The notes: generated by a model not told the origin, from the sequence alone. A stretch of DNA of 64,000 bases from Snodgrassella sp945267035 (GCF_026535915.1 NZ_JAFNPF010000001.1:1426001-1490000), one strand, 5' to 3'; positions 1 through 9,215 are shown, counted from the stretch's first letter. Translations and numbers: made by a program.

Positions 1-555
1 CTTCACCCATTGCCATTGACCTAGTGACAATTGGCGATTAAAAACATTCAGACGACCAATACCCACTCTTACCAGACGCAGACAAGGCCAGCCAACCTTG
101 GCACACATTCGACGAACTTGACGATTTTTTCCCTCACTGATTTGGATTTGGAGCCAGAAATCAGGCACAGTCTGGCGCACCCGGATCGGGGGTACACGAG
201 GCCATAATGCTGAAGATTGCGAAGAATCTAACAGATTTACTTTAGCTGGCTGGGTCCTGAAATCCCCCAAATCTACCCCGCGGCTTAACTGCTGCAACTT
301 CTCTGCATCAGGTTGACCTTCAACCTGAGCCCAATAAGTTTTGAGCAGCTTATATTTAGGATGGGCGATTTTCGCCTGCAACTTTCCATCTGCTGTCAGC
401 AGCAACAATCCTTCACTATCGGTATCCAGACGACCAGCAGGATAAACATTTTTCACCGGTACATATTGCTGTAATGATGGGTATTTATCATGCGCACTGA
501 ACTGGCAAATCACTCCATAAGGTTTATTTAGTAATATCAACCCTGTATCAGACAT
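1..555 (-). CDS. rluE: 23S rRNA pseudouridine synthase, RluE-type (3' end beyond window)
   Basis: 185 codons are visible, read leftwards from the ATG at 555, and the frame is still open at base 1. The protein starts directly with the catalytic fold (LLNKPYGVICQF) and has no S4 RNA-binding domain in front. That matches the short RluE branch of the RsuA/RluB/RluE/RluF family, which makes a pseudouridine in the peptidyl-transferase region of 23S rRNA. The catalytic aspartate is D44 in GRLDTDSEGLLLL. The family motif GKNRQVRRMCAKVGWPCLRLVRVGIG sits near the end of the visible part, so only a short C-terminus is missing. RluE rather than RluB is inferred from the missing S4 domain. The gene runs the same way as the ABC genes beside it but is probably separate from them. 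Confidence 0.85.
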   Translation of the reverse strand, partial: MSDTGLILLNKPYGVICQFSAHDKYPSLQQYVPVKNVYPAGRLDTDSEGLLLLTADGKLQAKIAHPKYKLLKTYWAQVEGQPDAEKLQQLSRGVDLGDFRTQPAKVNLLDSSQSSALWPRVPPIRVRQTVPDFWLQIQISEGKNRQVRRMCAKVGWPCLRLVRVGIGRLNVFNRQLSLGQWQWVK

Positions 556-597
556 TGCTAGTCGTCCATAAGTAAAGATAGCAGCACAGCCAGCACT

Positions 598-1392
598 TTA
601 GCCGAGCAATAAAGAATCATCAGTAACTTCTTCGCCCTGATTCATTTCGAACATTTGTAATAAATCACTGACAGTCATATTGGCTCTTTTTTCACCGCTT
701 ACATCGATTAATACCTGACCTTGATGCAACATGACAGTACGTGAGCCATGCTGTAATGCTTGTTGCATGGAATGAGTTACCATCATCGCAGTGAGTTTAT
801 TTTCATTAATGATTTTATCCGTAAGCTCAAGGACGAAAGCGGCGGTCTTCGGATCCAGTGCTGCAGTATGCTCATCTAATAATAGAATTTTAGATGAGTG
901 TAATGAGGCCATTAGCAAGCTCACAGCTTGTCTTTGTCCACCTGATAACAAACCAATCCGGTCAGTCAATCGATTTTCCAATCCAAGGTTGAGTACCGCC
1001 AGTTTTTCTCTGAAGAGTTCTCGTTGTTCTTTATTAATGGCCAGTTGTAACCCGCGACGCTGCCCTCGTTTTAACGCTAAAGCCATATTTTCTTCAATAG
1101 TTAACGCTTCACAAGTTCCCGCTAAAGGGTCTTGAAAGACGCGCGCTACTAAAGGAGCTCGCTTATAAGCAGGTTCGCGGGTTACATCTTTATTGTTGAT
1201 ATAGATATGACCAGAATCAATATTGACATCACCACTAATCGCATTAAGGAAGGTTGATTTTCCCGCGCCATTACTGCCGATAACCGTGACAAATTCTCCC
1301 TCAGCAATATCCAGACTTAATCCACGCAATACATGGTTTTCTATCGGCGTGCCCGGATTGAAGGTTAGCTGTAAATTTTCAGCGTGCATCAT
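598..1392 (-). CDS. ABC transporter ATP-binding protein (with the PF04392-type importer)
   Basis: 264 residues. The nucleotide-binding domain has Walker A GSNGAGKST (residues 39-47), the signature LSGGQRQ, Walker B ILLLDEHTAALD and an H-loop VTHSM. Its start ATG overlaps the permease stop codon as ATGA (1389-1392), so the two are translationally coupled. It is the cytoplasmic energy-supplying subunit of the importer whose permease and binding protein lie just upstream on the minus strand. In this family the three genes occur as substrate-binding, permease, ATPase. Some relatives in Gram-positive bacteria have been linked to tryptophan or other aromatic compounds, but nothing here fixes the substrate. 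A second possible ATG directly follows the first. Confidence 0.88.
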   Translation of the reverse strand: MMHAENLQLTFNPGTPIENHVLRGLSLDIAEGEFVTVIGSNGAGKSTFLNAISGDVNIDSGHIYINNKDVTREPAYKRAPLVARVFQDPLAGTCEALTIEENMALALKRGQRRGLQLAINKEQRELFREKLAVLNLGLENRLTDRIGLLSGGQRQAVSLLMASLHSSKILLLDEHTAALDPKTAAFVLELTDKIINENKLTAMMVTHSMQQALQHGSRTVMLHQGQVLIDVSGEKRANMTVSDLLQMFEMNQGEEVTDDSLLLG

Positions 1393-2300
1393 GCTTTAAA
1401 TTTCCTTCTGAAATAGCTTTTAATAGCAGGTAAACGCAAGGCCAAGACAACCAATATGGCGGTAATTAAATTTAAATCCTGAGGTCCAAATCCAATACTT
1501 TGCAAAGTGTTACTGCCCAATGCCAAGGCTATGAAGGCTCGATATAATACTGCCCCGATGATGACTGCCATCGTAATCACAAAAAAGCGTTTGCCCGGAA
1601 TTAAGGTTTCTCCAATAATCACCGCAGCCAAACCAACCACGATGGTGCCGATACCAATTGAGATATCAGCCCCGCCCTGTGTTTGCACAAATAAAGCACC
1701 GGCCAACCCGATTAAGGCATTTGATAGCGCGAGTCCAAGTAATAAGGTGCGAGAAGTGTTAATACCTTGTGCTTGAGTCATCCGTGCATTCACCCCTGTA
1801 GCCCGAATGGACAGTCCTATTTCGGTTGAAAAAAACCAGTCCATGAAAAGTTTAGCTACAATCACAAATCCAAATATAACCAATGGTTGTACCCAATATT
1901 GATTGGTGCTATCACTATTGATCAAAGGAGAAAATACACTTTCCTGCCCCAATAACGGTAAATTAGGAGACCCCATAATACGCAAATTGATGGAATATAA
2001 CGCCACCATAACCAGAATGCTGGCGAGTAATTGCATAATTTTTAATGAAACATGTAACCACCCTGTCATCAACCCAGCAACAGCTCCGGCCATTCCCGCC
2101 AAAGCACAAGCAAGCCATGGATTCATGCCGTGTGTGACACAAACGGCAAACACGGCTCCGCCCAGCGGAAAGCTACCGTCAGCAGTCAGATCGGGAAAAT
2201 CGAGAATACGAAAAGAAATCAATACCCCTAGAGCCACGAGAGCATAAATTAGCCCACTTTCTAAGGCACCAAATAATGCAATTGAAGACATAATCACCAA
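1389..2300 (-). CDS. ABC transporter permease (LivH/RbsC-like)
   Basis: 303 residues, almost entirely hydrophobic, with about eight predicted membrane segments. The conserved stretch around GLSIRATGVNARMTQAQGI corresponds to the cytoplasmic coupling loop of branched-chain amino-acid/ribose-type permeases. The DFPDLTADGSFPLGGAVF segment near residue 34 is typical of the permeases paired with PF04392 binding proteins. It probably works as a dimer in the inner membrane with the ATPase that overlaps its 3' end. It follows the binding-protein gene by about 94 bp, a gap that holds a stem-loop. The MVIMSS start allows ATGs at 2300 or slightly downstream; I kept the longer form. Confidence 0.86.
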   Translation of the reverse strand: MVIMSSIALFGALESGLIYALVALGVLISFRILDFPDLTADGSFPLGGAVFAVCVTHGMNPWLACALAGMAGAVAGLMTGWLHVSLKIMQLLASILVMVALYSINLRIMGSPNLPLLGQESVFSPLINSDSTNQYWVQPLVIFGFVIVAKLFMDWFFSTEIGLSIRATGVNARMTQAQGINTSRTLLLGLALSNALIGLAGALFVQTQGGADISIGIGTIVVGLAAVIIGETLIPGKRFFVITMAVIIGAVLYRAFIALALGSNTLQSIGFGPQDLNLITAILVVLALRLPAIKSYFRRKFKA

Positions 2301-2330
2301 TAAATAAATATAGGATTAATCATAGTAACA

Positions 2331-2364
2331 ACATCGGCAAAGCCAACTATCAGCCTGCCGATGT
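2331..2364 (-). promoter_or_regulatory. intercistronic stem-loop in the ABC operon
   Basis: On the minus strand ACATCGGCA pairs with TGCCGATGT, a perfect 9-bp stem, between the binding-protein stop (2395) and the permease start (2300). No run of T follows, so it is not a strong terminator. Such intercistronic hairpins commonly stabilise the upstream binding-protein mRNA or partly terminate transcription, giving more binding protein than permease. That role is inferred. Confidence 0.5.
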
Positions 2365-2394
2365 TTATCCTGTATGGATAGCAAAGTAGTAAAA

Positions 2395-3390
2395 CTAGTC
2401 GACCACTTTACTTTGTTTTAACAACTCCTCGGAGAGTGTAATCCCTTGCTCCGCTGCATGTGACTTACTCACCAGTAATTCCAATTGATCAGCACTCATG
2501 CGTTGAGACGGAATATCACTAGGCTTTTCACCTTTTAATATGCGACCTACAATCTTGCCGGTAGCCACGCCAAGCTCATGATAATTAACGCCTAACGCAA
2601 TCGCAGCACCTCGTTTTACTGAGCCAGTATCAGAAGCGACTAATGGCATTTTCATGTCCTTAGCCACTTTATACATGGATTCATATGCCGAAACCACGTT
2701 ATTATCCAGCGAGGTATAGATCAAATCAACTTTGCCTTGCAGACTTTTGGCCGCTTGCGGTACATCTGTAGTGCGCTGAGCTGGTACAGAAACCAGAGCA
2801 ATACCATCCTTTGCCAGCAAGGTTTGTAATTGTTTCATCACCACAGTTGAATTAATTTCACCTGGACTGTAAACATAACCAACCGATTTCAAATTAGGCA
2901 CGGTTTTTTTCATAATTTCAATCTGTGCCGGTAATGGCAATTCATCCGATACACCGGTCACATTGGTTTTACTGGCTTCCCAGCTAGGCACCAATTTGGC
3001 CGAAACCGGATCAGTAACCGCGGCATAAACGATCGGAATAGTTCGGCTCGATGCCACCATGGATTGTGCGCTGGGGGTACCGATTGTAACAATCACATCT
3101 GGATTACTGCCAGCAAATTTCTTAGCAATCTGCCCAGCTGTAGCTGTATTGCCCTGAGCACTTTGAAAATCCAGTTGCAGGTTTTTACCTTCTTCATAAC
3201 CTTCTGCTTTCAGCTCTTCGATCACACCTTTGCGCACGGCATCCAAAGCCGGATGTTCAACAATGGCGGTAATCGCTACCTTTTTAATATTGCTGTCTGC
3301 GGTTGACTGTTTATTATCAGCTGGTGAGCAAGCTGATAGCATACAGGCAGCAGCCAAACCTAAAGCCAATAAATTATTTTTTGCTTTGAG
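2395..3390 (-). CDS. ABC transporter substrate-binding lipoprotein (PF04392 family)
   Basis: 331 residues from the start chosen here. The open frame extends 32 codons further upstream, but the ATG at 3390 is preceded by GAGGAA at good spacing and begins a textbook lipoprotein signal (MLKAKNN, hydrophobic core, lipobox LSAC with the acylated Cys). The mature protein matches the ABC_sub_bind fold: KKVAITAIVEHPALDAVRKGV, then TIGTPSAQSMVASSRTIPIVYAAVTDP, and a second lobe with YTSLDNNVVSAYES. It would sit on the outer face of the inner membrane and deliver ligand to the permease downstream. The ligand is unknown; aromatic amino acids are a possibility from relatives only. It is the first gene of the three-gene operon. 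Confidence 0.87.
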   Translation of the reverse strand, partial: LKAKNNLLALGLAAACMLSACSPADNKQSTADSNIKKVAITAIVEHPALDAVRKGVIEELKAEGYEEGKNLQLDFQSAQGNTATAGQIAKKFAGSNPDVIVTIGTPSAQSMVASSRTIPIVYAAVTDPVSAKLVPSWEASKTNVTGVSDELPLPAQIEIMKKTVPNLKSVGYVYSPGEINSTVVMKQLQTLLAKDGIALVSVPAQRTTDVPQAAKSLQGKVDLIYTSLDNNVVSAYESMYKVAKDMKMPLVASDTGSVKRGAAIALGVNYHELGVATGKIVGRILKGEKPSDIPSQRMSADQLELLVSKSHAAEQGITLSEELLKQSKVVD

Positions 3391-3490
3391 CATATATTGA
3401 TTCCTCAGAATACAGTTATGGCAAAATTCTGCAATTAAATTGCCCTCTCCAGCACCATACGATGATGGATATTGCGAATTATACAAAATT

Positions 3491-4517
3491 TCGCGCCGGC
3501 AATAGATTTAATATAGCCATTATCAGGCATTTTAATTGAAATAAAATACAATAAAATACAATTTTTAAGCAATAATATATCAATATAACCCAACTATTAG
3601 AACTCAATTTCATTCCACATCAAAAATTGCTATATCTCACTTTTATTCAATCGAGGGTTTAATTGCCTTGTTTTAGAATTAAAACCACACCACACCATCA
3701 ATCTTATAGCCTTAATTTAACTTTCTAGAGGTGAACACCATGACTTAACCAACTTTTCTACACCACTCTGTAAATCACCAATCGCCATACACCTATTTGC
3801 ACAAATAATGACTAGCCACCGAATTAAATAGACAAATTTTAAGCAACCAAGTGTTCACCGTTGGAAAACCACCTATTTAATCTGGGTAATTATATATTCA
3901 GCAATGATTCAGTTGTATACTAATGGGTCTACTTAATAATAATTGTCCCCGAACAGTAAAGTGCTGCAAAGTATCCAGCAAAAACATTTAATGTTCAGAC
4001 TGGCATGGTTACACGCAAGCACGCCAAAAGTAAGTTTATTGCTGCTTCCAGCATTCTGAGCCGAAATCACCAAAAATCAATCAACTATTTAAGCTTTTGT
4101 GGTTATTAATAGCCAATCCCTTGAAACCCTAGTTAAAAATCCAAATTCTCCATTACAACTAGCACTAATCTTGTTTCAAAGCAAGCAGAATAAATCTATT
4201 CAACAATTATTTTGCGGTAAAAAACTTCAAGAATAGCCATAGCTTTTAGCCATGACTGATTGTTTCTAACTTTAATCGAATGGGGCTAGTAACCTTAGAT
4301 AAAATCCTGAAAGTTAAAGTATGGCGTCGCTGAAATATCAGAAAAGAATTAACTTGAAAGTCATCTTAGATGATTGACCAACCGGTCATAGGTTTTCGTC
4401 TTTTTTATCTCAGCAAGCCAGTGCCGATCCAAGACTGAAAAAGCACATTTTCAAATTTTAATGGTTTGTTTAACTTATCCCACCTCGCATTGGGGGATAA
4501 GATGATAGAAAATTATA
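3491..4517. other. long gene-free stretch
   Basis: About 1 kb, very AT-rich, with stops in all frames and no frame that reads like a conserved protein. It lies between the ABC operon promoter region and the 3' end of a minus-strand accessory gene. I see no tRNA, repeat array or clear hairpin. It is probably eroded former coding DNA. Confidence 0.6.
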
Positions 4518-5378
4518 TTACTTCTCTGAATAATTGTTATATTGTTTCAGTCTCTCTTCCAGCGCATGTTGCTGATCTAAAGTGAACTCTTCATAAAAAA
4601 AGTAATAACTCGAATTTTTGTGGATGAAAAAGACATAACCTTTTGATGTTTTTTCAATTTTATAAAATTCTTCATAGTTAATATTAGTCGATCCCTCTTT
4701 TTTTTGGTAATTGAATGTTAAATAATCATTATAAAAAATACAGGTCAAACTGCGAAAGTGTTCATTTAATGTTAAAACCTGTTTTTTTGCTAATTCTTTC
4801 AGATTAGATCGAGTCATAGAATAAAAAATAATAGATAATATGAAAGCTAAAACAGACGCAAGAAGATTTTTTGCAATGACCTCCAACAAACCTACAACGA
4901 AAAATAGAATATATAACATCGTAGCAATTTTTATTTGATTGCGAGATACATGACAAGCTAATTCATATACTCGTTGATAGTCAATTTGAAAATTTATCGT
5001 TGCTATTTTGGGTTCTTGGTTTTTGCTCATATAAGGAGCCAAATATTTTTTAACAAGCACTAATTCATCAGGTTGAAACAGGTCATAACGAACAAATTCA
5101 AAAACAATCTTATTTATAAATAAAATCAACCCAGTTGTGGTTTCTTGTATTTGATACAGATCTGAGTAATAGAAAGTACTCACTTCATTTTTATCTTTAT
5201 TTAGCCTCACAATTTTTTCATTATCGAAAGTGAAGCTAAAATTACGCATATTAGCAACGATTGAATTATCTAATTGTTGAGTAAACTCATCATCTAAACA
5301 GCCTTGCAATGCTTCAAATGTATCGACTAAATATTGCCGATCAATATGGCAATCAACAGTGACGTTTTGGTGACTCAT
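4518..5378 (-). CDS. YcxB-like membrane protein, function unknown
   Basis: 286 residues. The frame is open to 5417, but the ATG at 5378 (MSHQNV) has AGGAGT about 6 bp upstream and is the better start. The N-terminal half is soluble, two membrane segments lie near residues 155-195 (TMLYILFFVVGLLEVI and NLLASVLAFILSIIFYSM), and the C-terminal half resembles a YcxB-like domain (LTFNYQKKEGSTNINYEEFYKI, then KGYVFFIHKNSSYYFF). The same strand-and-turn pattern recurs in the N-terminal half (FSFTFDNEKIVRLNKDKN, then GLILFINKIVFEFV), so it may carry two related domains around the membrane hairpin. YcxB-like proteins have no firm function. The isolated position and AT-rich codons suggest an accessory gene. 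Confidence 0.65.
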   Translation of the reverse strand: MSHQNVTVDCHIDRQYLVDTFEALQGCLDDEFTQQLDNSIVANMRNFSFTFDNEKIVRLNKDKNEVSTFYYSDLYQIQETTTGLILFINKIVFEFVRYDLFQPDELVLVKKYLAPYMSKNQEPKIATINFQIDYQRVYELACHVSRNQIKIATMLYILFFVVGLLEVIAKNLLASVLAFILSIIFYSMTRSNLKELAKKQVLTLNEHFRSLTCIFYNDYLTFNYQKKEGSTNINYEEFYKIEKTSKGYVFFIHKNSSYYFFYEEFTLDQQHALEERLKQYNNYSEK

Positions 5379-5717
5379 CTTTACTCCTGGAATGATCTTT
5401 ATCAGTAATACTGTCAATTTAAATACAGGATATTTAAAGAATTGTTGATTGTATATGAAACCGATTAAATTGTGAAATTATGTGAAATGTTACAAGAGAG
5501 GGTATATATTTGTTCAGCCCCAATAATCTTACCCCATTATCATAACTATAAATCTATAAGGCACGCCTTTTATACTCAGTAAAGTTAACTTGGCTATAAG
5601 TAATTTACTAAATGGATGATGTTATATGGTGCTATATGTTTGCACCATCTATTATGTTGGTAAATCTGTTCTTCCTAAACGTTTTATGTTACTAGATTTC
5701 TTATTAAATTTTCTCCG

Positions 5718-5975
5718 GTGAAAAAAAATGGTGTAGCCAGTGTAAATATAGCAAGTCAATCTTCAGCATTATGCATGATGGCTAGGATAGATAGCATAAA
5801 CGAAGGTGAAGCTCGTCAACAAACGGAAATAAAAAAAGGTTCTTTATCTCAAGAACCTAAATTTGATGCTAAGCAAACTGTACGTGAAGCAATTGAACAA
5901 GCACTTGGTGATGCAAAAAAGCATTGGCTCGCTACAGCCTGTCATTACTTACGCCAAAATTCAGACAATCATTGA
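5718..5975 (+). CDS. small hypothetical protein
   Basis: 85 codons from a GTG at 5718. An internal ATG-ATG (codons 20-21) would give a shorter, equally plausible product. The C-terminal half (KQTVREAIEQALGDAKKHWLATACHYLRQN) reads like an amphipathic helix, with coding-like composition. No family recognised, and the ribosome-binding site is weak (CTCCGG close to the GTG). It converges on the DUF421 gene with a gap of only 14 bp. It could be a genuine small protein or a chance frame. Confidence 0.35.
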   Translation: MKKNGVASVNIASQSSALCMMARIDSINEGEARQQTEIKKGSLSQEPKFDAKQTVREAIEQALGDAKKHWLATACHYLRQNSDNH

Positions 5976-5989
5976 ATAGGTCACCAGAA

Positions 5990-6643
5990 CTAGCATCTTT
6001 TCACTTCGCCATTGTGCTGAATAAAATTCAGCTTGCCATCCCAATACTCCACTAAATAGACGTCTTCTTCTGCTAATCCCTGCTCTTGCAATTGCTGTTT
6101 AAGCCAATCGGTATCTTTATCGATTTTGTGCAAATCTGGAACGCGATATTCACCATTCTTGAATAGAATGAGCGAAGGGTATTTACCTTTTTCTGTAATG
6201 GCCGTTAAGGAACCACTTGGCTCGATTTGAGCATAGCTCACTTCCTGAAAAGATGTAATGCCTTGAGAATGCAAAATCGATGCGATATTTAAAATATCAA
6301 CTTTGTTGTTTTTTTCCAGAATATTTTTCATCACAAATCTTCCGTCTTTTATAATCGTGATGGGTTCACCGATTGCAAATGAACGGAAAAACCAGACATG
6401 CTTGCACACCCAGTTAAGCAGAGAAATCAATAAAACACCAATAAGTAAAACGATGATGTATTGCAACAAAGGGATATCTTGATTGTAAATCACACCTCCG
6501 ATAATTCCACCTAAAACAAAATTACCAATAAAATCTACTGGTGACATCTGATTCATTTGCGTTTTTCCAGAGAAATTCAGATGTAAAATAACAATCAAAA
6601 AACCAATTAAAAATTTCACCAATACCATTACATAATATTCCAT
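5990..6643 (-). CDS. DUF421 (YetF-type) inner-membrane protein
   Basis: 217 residues. Three N-terminal membrane segments (about residues 5-25, 35-53 and 58-78) are followed by a cytoplasmic DUF421 domain with the typical GEPITIIKDGRFVMKNILEKN and SFQEVSYAQIEPSGSLTAI signatures. The family also includes Bacillus YetF/YrbG. Biochemical function is not established; some members are linked to the cell envelope or spores. GGAG lies 8-9 bp before the ATG. No partner gene is adjacent. The identification is firm; the role is not. Confidence 0.8.
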   Translation of the reverse strand: MEYYVMVLVKFLIGFLIVILHLNFSGKTQMNQMSPVDFIGNFVLGGIIGGVIYNQDIPLLQYIIVLLIGVLLISLLNWVCKHVWFFRSFAIGEPITIIKDGRFVMKNILEKNNKVDILNIASILHSQGITSFQEVSYAQIEPSGSLTAITEKGKYPSLILFKNGEYRVPDLHKIDKDTDWLKQQLQEQGLAEEDVYLVEYWDGKLNFIQHNGEVKRC

Positions 6644-6911
6644 AAGAGGACTCCATTTTGTTAAATGTTAAAAATCATGGATCTGACCCAACAGAACCAC
6701 GATCCCCTTAAGTAATAATTTGAAATGCTACATCAGCTAAAATTGAATTTTAGTTAGAGCCAATGACTCACTCATGCATATTTTTACTCTTCACCTTAAT
6801 AAGTTGAAAAAAATATACTCTTTTGAATATTATATACAAATACATGATTTAGTTATAATAATTAACACAATTATGCAAATTTAAAGAAATTTTAGTAGCA
6901 AAATATTCCTT

Positions 6912-6920
6912 TGCTATAAT
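6912..6920 (+). promoter_or_regulatory. extended -10 promoter element before rlmB
   Basis: TGC followed by TATAAT forms a consensus extended -10 about 55 bp upstream of the rlmB ATG, in a strongly AT-rich region. The -35 match is poor, as often seen with extended -10 promoters. Not tested. Confidence 0.45.
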
Positions 6921-6974
6921 ATAGATCTAGCTCAACAATGAGTTATAATTTATTTTTTTCTATATAAAATAGTA

Positions 6975-7715
6975 ATGGCAAATCAACGTCTCATAATTGG
7001 CTTTCATGCAATCAATGCCCGCCTTTGGCAAAATCCGTCCAGTATCATTGAACTTTATGTTCTGGAAGGCAAACATGATGCCAGAATGCGAGATGTTTTG
7101 GATAAAGCCGCAGCGGAAAATATTCGGGTTATTTTTGCTGATGCAGCCCGTTTGGATAACTTAAGCAAACACGCCCGTCATCAAGGTGTAGTAGGTTTTA
7201 TTGATGCTTCCAAAAACCATGTAGATTTGGATGATGTACTGGATAATTTGAATGAGCCTCCTTTATTGCTCATTTTGGACGGAATTACCGATCCACATAA
7301 TCTAGGTGCTTGTTTACGTGTCGCCGACGCAATGGGTGTTCATGCTGTTATTGCACCCAAAGATAAAAGTGCTGGTTTGAATGCAACCGTGAGCAAGGTA
7401 GCCTGTGGTGCGGCTGAAACGGTTCCTTATATTACGGTAACCAATTTGGCACGAACCATTAGAAATTTAAAAGAACGTGGCATTTGGATTTTGGGTACGG
7501 ATATGGATGGCGCCACAGATTTATATCATTTCGATGCACCTGAAGCCATAGCTTGGATTATGGGAGCCGAAGGCAACGGAATGCGTCGCCTAACCCGTGA
7601 TTTATGTGATATGCTCATATCTATACCCATGTTTGGTACAGTTGAGAGCATGAACGTTTCGGTTTGTGCCGGAATGGTTCTCAGCGAGACGCGTCGACAG
7701 CGTACTTTGAAATGA
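6975..7715 (+). CDS. rlmB: 23S rRNA (guanosine-2251 2'-O)-methyltransferase
   Basis: 246 residues, the normal RlmB length. The N-terminal RNA-binding domain (residues 1-75, RLIIGFHAINARL) precedes a SPOUT (TrmH-type) methyltransferase domain. The three SPOUT motifs are clear: LDGITDPHNLGACLRVADAMG with the essential Asn-Leu-Gly-Ala-Arg elements, IMGAEGNGMRRL, and the knot motif ISIPMFGTVESMNVSVCAGMVLSE. The enzyme methylates G2251 in the 23S P-loop using S-adenosylmethionine. It is followed by an NfeD/SPFH pair 47 bp away, which may or may not be cotranscribed. Confidence 0.96.
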   Translation: MANQRLIIGFHAINARLWQNPSSIIELYVLEGKHDARMRDVLDKAAAENIRVIFADAARLDNLSKHARHQGVVGFIDASKNHVDLDDVLDNLNEPPLLLILDGITDPHNLGACLRVADAMGVHAVIAPKDKSAGLNATVSKVACGAAETVPYITVTNLARTIRNLKERGIWILGTDMDGATDLYHFDAPEAIAWIMGAEGNGMRRLTRDLCDMLISIPMFGTVESMNVSVCAGMVLSETRRQRTLK

Positions 7716-7762
7716 AAAACTAATTGTCTTGAAATTTGAACTGATAAGAATAAGGATAAATT

Positions 7763-8203
7763 ATGGTTTGGTGCATCATCGCTTTAGTTTTGTTTGTGCT
7801 AGAAATGTTTACAGGCACTTTTTATCTATTGATTATCAGTGCTTCTATGTTTAGTGCAAGTTTATCAGAGTGGTTATTTCATACTTCAACAATAACCAAT
7901 AATCTGATTGCTGCTACTCTTTCTATCATTGGAATTTTAATTGTCCGCCTTTGGCAACGGAAACATCCCCATTCGAATGCTTCATCTCCCACAGATGATA
8001 CGGATTATGGAAAGATAGTGCGCTTAATTAAACCGATCAGTGCTGATTTGTGGCAAGTAAGCTACCGAGGTACCATTTGGCAAGCTTGTTTTGAACAATC
8101 TGAAAAAATGGAGTCTGGGGACACGGCTCAAATCATTGGTCACCAAGGAAATATACTAATATTGACATCTTCAGCTCATTTTTTAAAAGGGAATAATTCA
8201 TGA
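7763..8203 (+). CDS. NfeD-like membrane protein
   Basis: 146 residues. Two or three membrane segments (residues 2-25 and about 40-65, the latter including NNLIAATLSIIGILIVRLW) lead into a C-terminal OB-like NfeD domain (VRLIKPISADLWQVSYRGTIWQACFEQSEKMESGDTAQIIGHQGNILIL). Short NfeD proteins of this kind are routinely encoded next to an SPFH/stomatin gene, and here the next gene starts inside this one (overlap 8200-8203, ATGA). The pair is thought to organise membrane microdomains or quality control. Function is inferred from the family. Confidence 0.85.
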   Translation: MVWCIIALVLFVLEMFTGTFYLLIISASMFSASLSEWLFHTSTITNNLIAATLSIIGILIVRLWQRKHPHSNASSPTDDTDYGKIVRLIKPISADLWQVSYRGTIWQACFEQSEKMESGDTAQIIGHQGNILILTSSAHFLKGNNS

Positions 8204-9162
8204 ATTTTTATATAACGATAACCTTACTTGTGGCCATCGTATTTTTTATATCCATGGCTTTCAAAGTTGTTCCTCAGCAAGAAGTGTTTGTTGTTGAACG
8301 CTTAGGTCGCTACCATTCAACACTTACTGCAGGTTTGAATTTCATTATTCCAATAATCGACAAAGTTGCCTATAAACATACCTTAAAAGAAATTCCTTTA
8401 GATGTACCCAGTCAGGTGTGTATTACTCGAGATAATACCCAGCTAACAGTAGATGGTATTATTTATTTTCAAGTAACTGATCCCAAATTAGCATCATATG
8501 GTTCAAGCAATTTTGTTATTGCGATTACCCAACTGGCGCAAACCACGCTGCGTTCCGTTATCGGCCGCATGGAACTCGATAAAACTTTCGAAGAACGCGA
8601 TGACATCAATCACACTGTTGTCAACTCCTTAGATGAAGCTGCAGTATCTTGGGGGGTTAAAGTATTACGCTACGAGATTAAAGACTTAGTGCCACCTCAA
8701 GAAATTTTGCGCGCGATGCAAGCACAAATTACTGCAGAGCGTGAAAAACGAGCTCGTATTGCTCAGTCAGAAGGTGTGAAACAGGAACAGATCAATTTGG
8801 CGTCTGGTCAACGTGAAGCTGAAATTCAAAAATCTCAAGGTGAATCTCAAGCAGCCATCAATGAATCTCAGGGTGCTAAAATTGCCCAGATCAATCGAGC
8901 CGAGGGTGAAGCGCAAGCGTTGCGTCTGGTTGCTCAGGCTTCCGCCGATGCAATCCGTCAGGTTGCAGCAGCCATTACCGAACCAGGCGGTAATGAAGCC
9001 GTTAACCTAAAAGTAGCTGAACAATATGTTGAAGCCTTCGCCAAATTAGCCAAAACCAATAACACCTTAATCATGCCGGCTAATGTGGCTGATATTGGCA
9101 GTTTGGTCAGCGCCGGTATGAGCATTGTAAAAGGACAATCAACAACAACTGCTGTTAAATAA
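8200..9162 (+). CDS. qmcA: SPFH/stomatin-family protein (QmcA-like)
   Basis: 320 residues. An N-terminal membrane anchor (residues 4-22) is followed by an SPFH domain (VVPQQEVFVVERLGRYHSTLTAGLNFIIPIID; DVPSQVCITRDNTQLTVDGIIYFQVTDP). A long charged, Ala/Glu/Gln-rich coiled coil (about residues 175-255; QAQITAEREKRARIAQSEGVKQEQI) and a short hydrophobic tail follow. That architecture is the slipin/QmcA group, which forms large ring assemblies at the membrane, often affecting FtsH protease. It is coupled to the NfeD gene by a 4-bp overlap. Nothing is odd in length or motifs. Confidence 0.9.
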   Translation: MNFYITITLLVAIVFFISMAFKVVPQQEVFVVERLGRYHSTLTAGLNFIIPIIDKVAYKHTLKEIPLDVPSQVCITRDNTQLTVDGIIYFQVTDPKLASYGSSNFVIAITQLAQTTLRSVIGRMELDKTFEERDDINHTVVNSLDEAAVSWGVKVLRYEIKDLVPPQEILRAMQAQITAEREKRARIAQSEGVKQEQINLASGQREAEIQKSQGESQAAINESQGAKIAQINRAEGEAQALRLVAQASADAIRQVAAAITEPGGNEAVNLKVAEQYVEAFAKLAKTNNTLIMPANVADIGSLVSAGMSIVKGQSTTTAVK

Positions 9163-9182
9163 AAATTTTTTATGACGAATTA

Positions 9183-9215
9183 AAAAGCTGCTCAAACTAC
9201 TTGAGCAGCTTTTTT
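9183..9215 (+). terminator. rho-independent terminator after qmcA
   Basis: AAAGCTGCTCAA and TTGAGCAGCTTT form a perfect stem around a 5-base loop, followed by a run of T, about 20 bp after the stop codon of the SPFH gene. It closes the rlmB/NfeD/SPFH transcription unit. Confidence 0.88.

Noticed and set aside
791..1135. Long frames antisense to the ABC ATPase, and similar antisense frames in aroA, rnr, prfC, pmbA, rpsA and clpB
   Set aside because: They mirror strongly conserved genes on the other strand, lack ribosome-binding sites and show no domain.
2301..3600. Riboswitch or T-box controlling the ABC operon
   Set aside because: No recognisable conserved structure upstream of 3390; only the intercistronic hairpin is clear.
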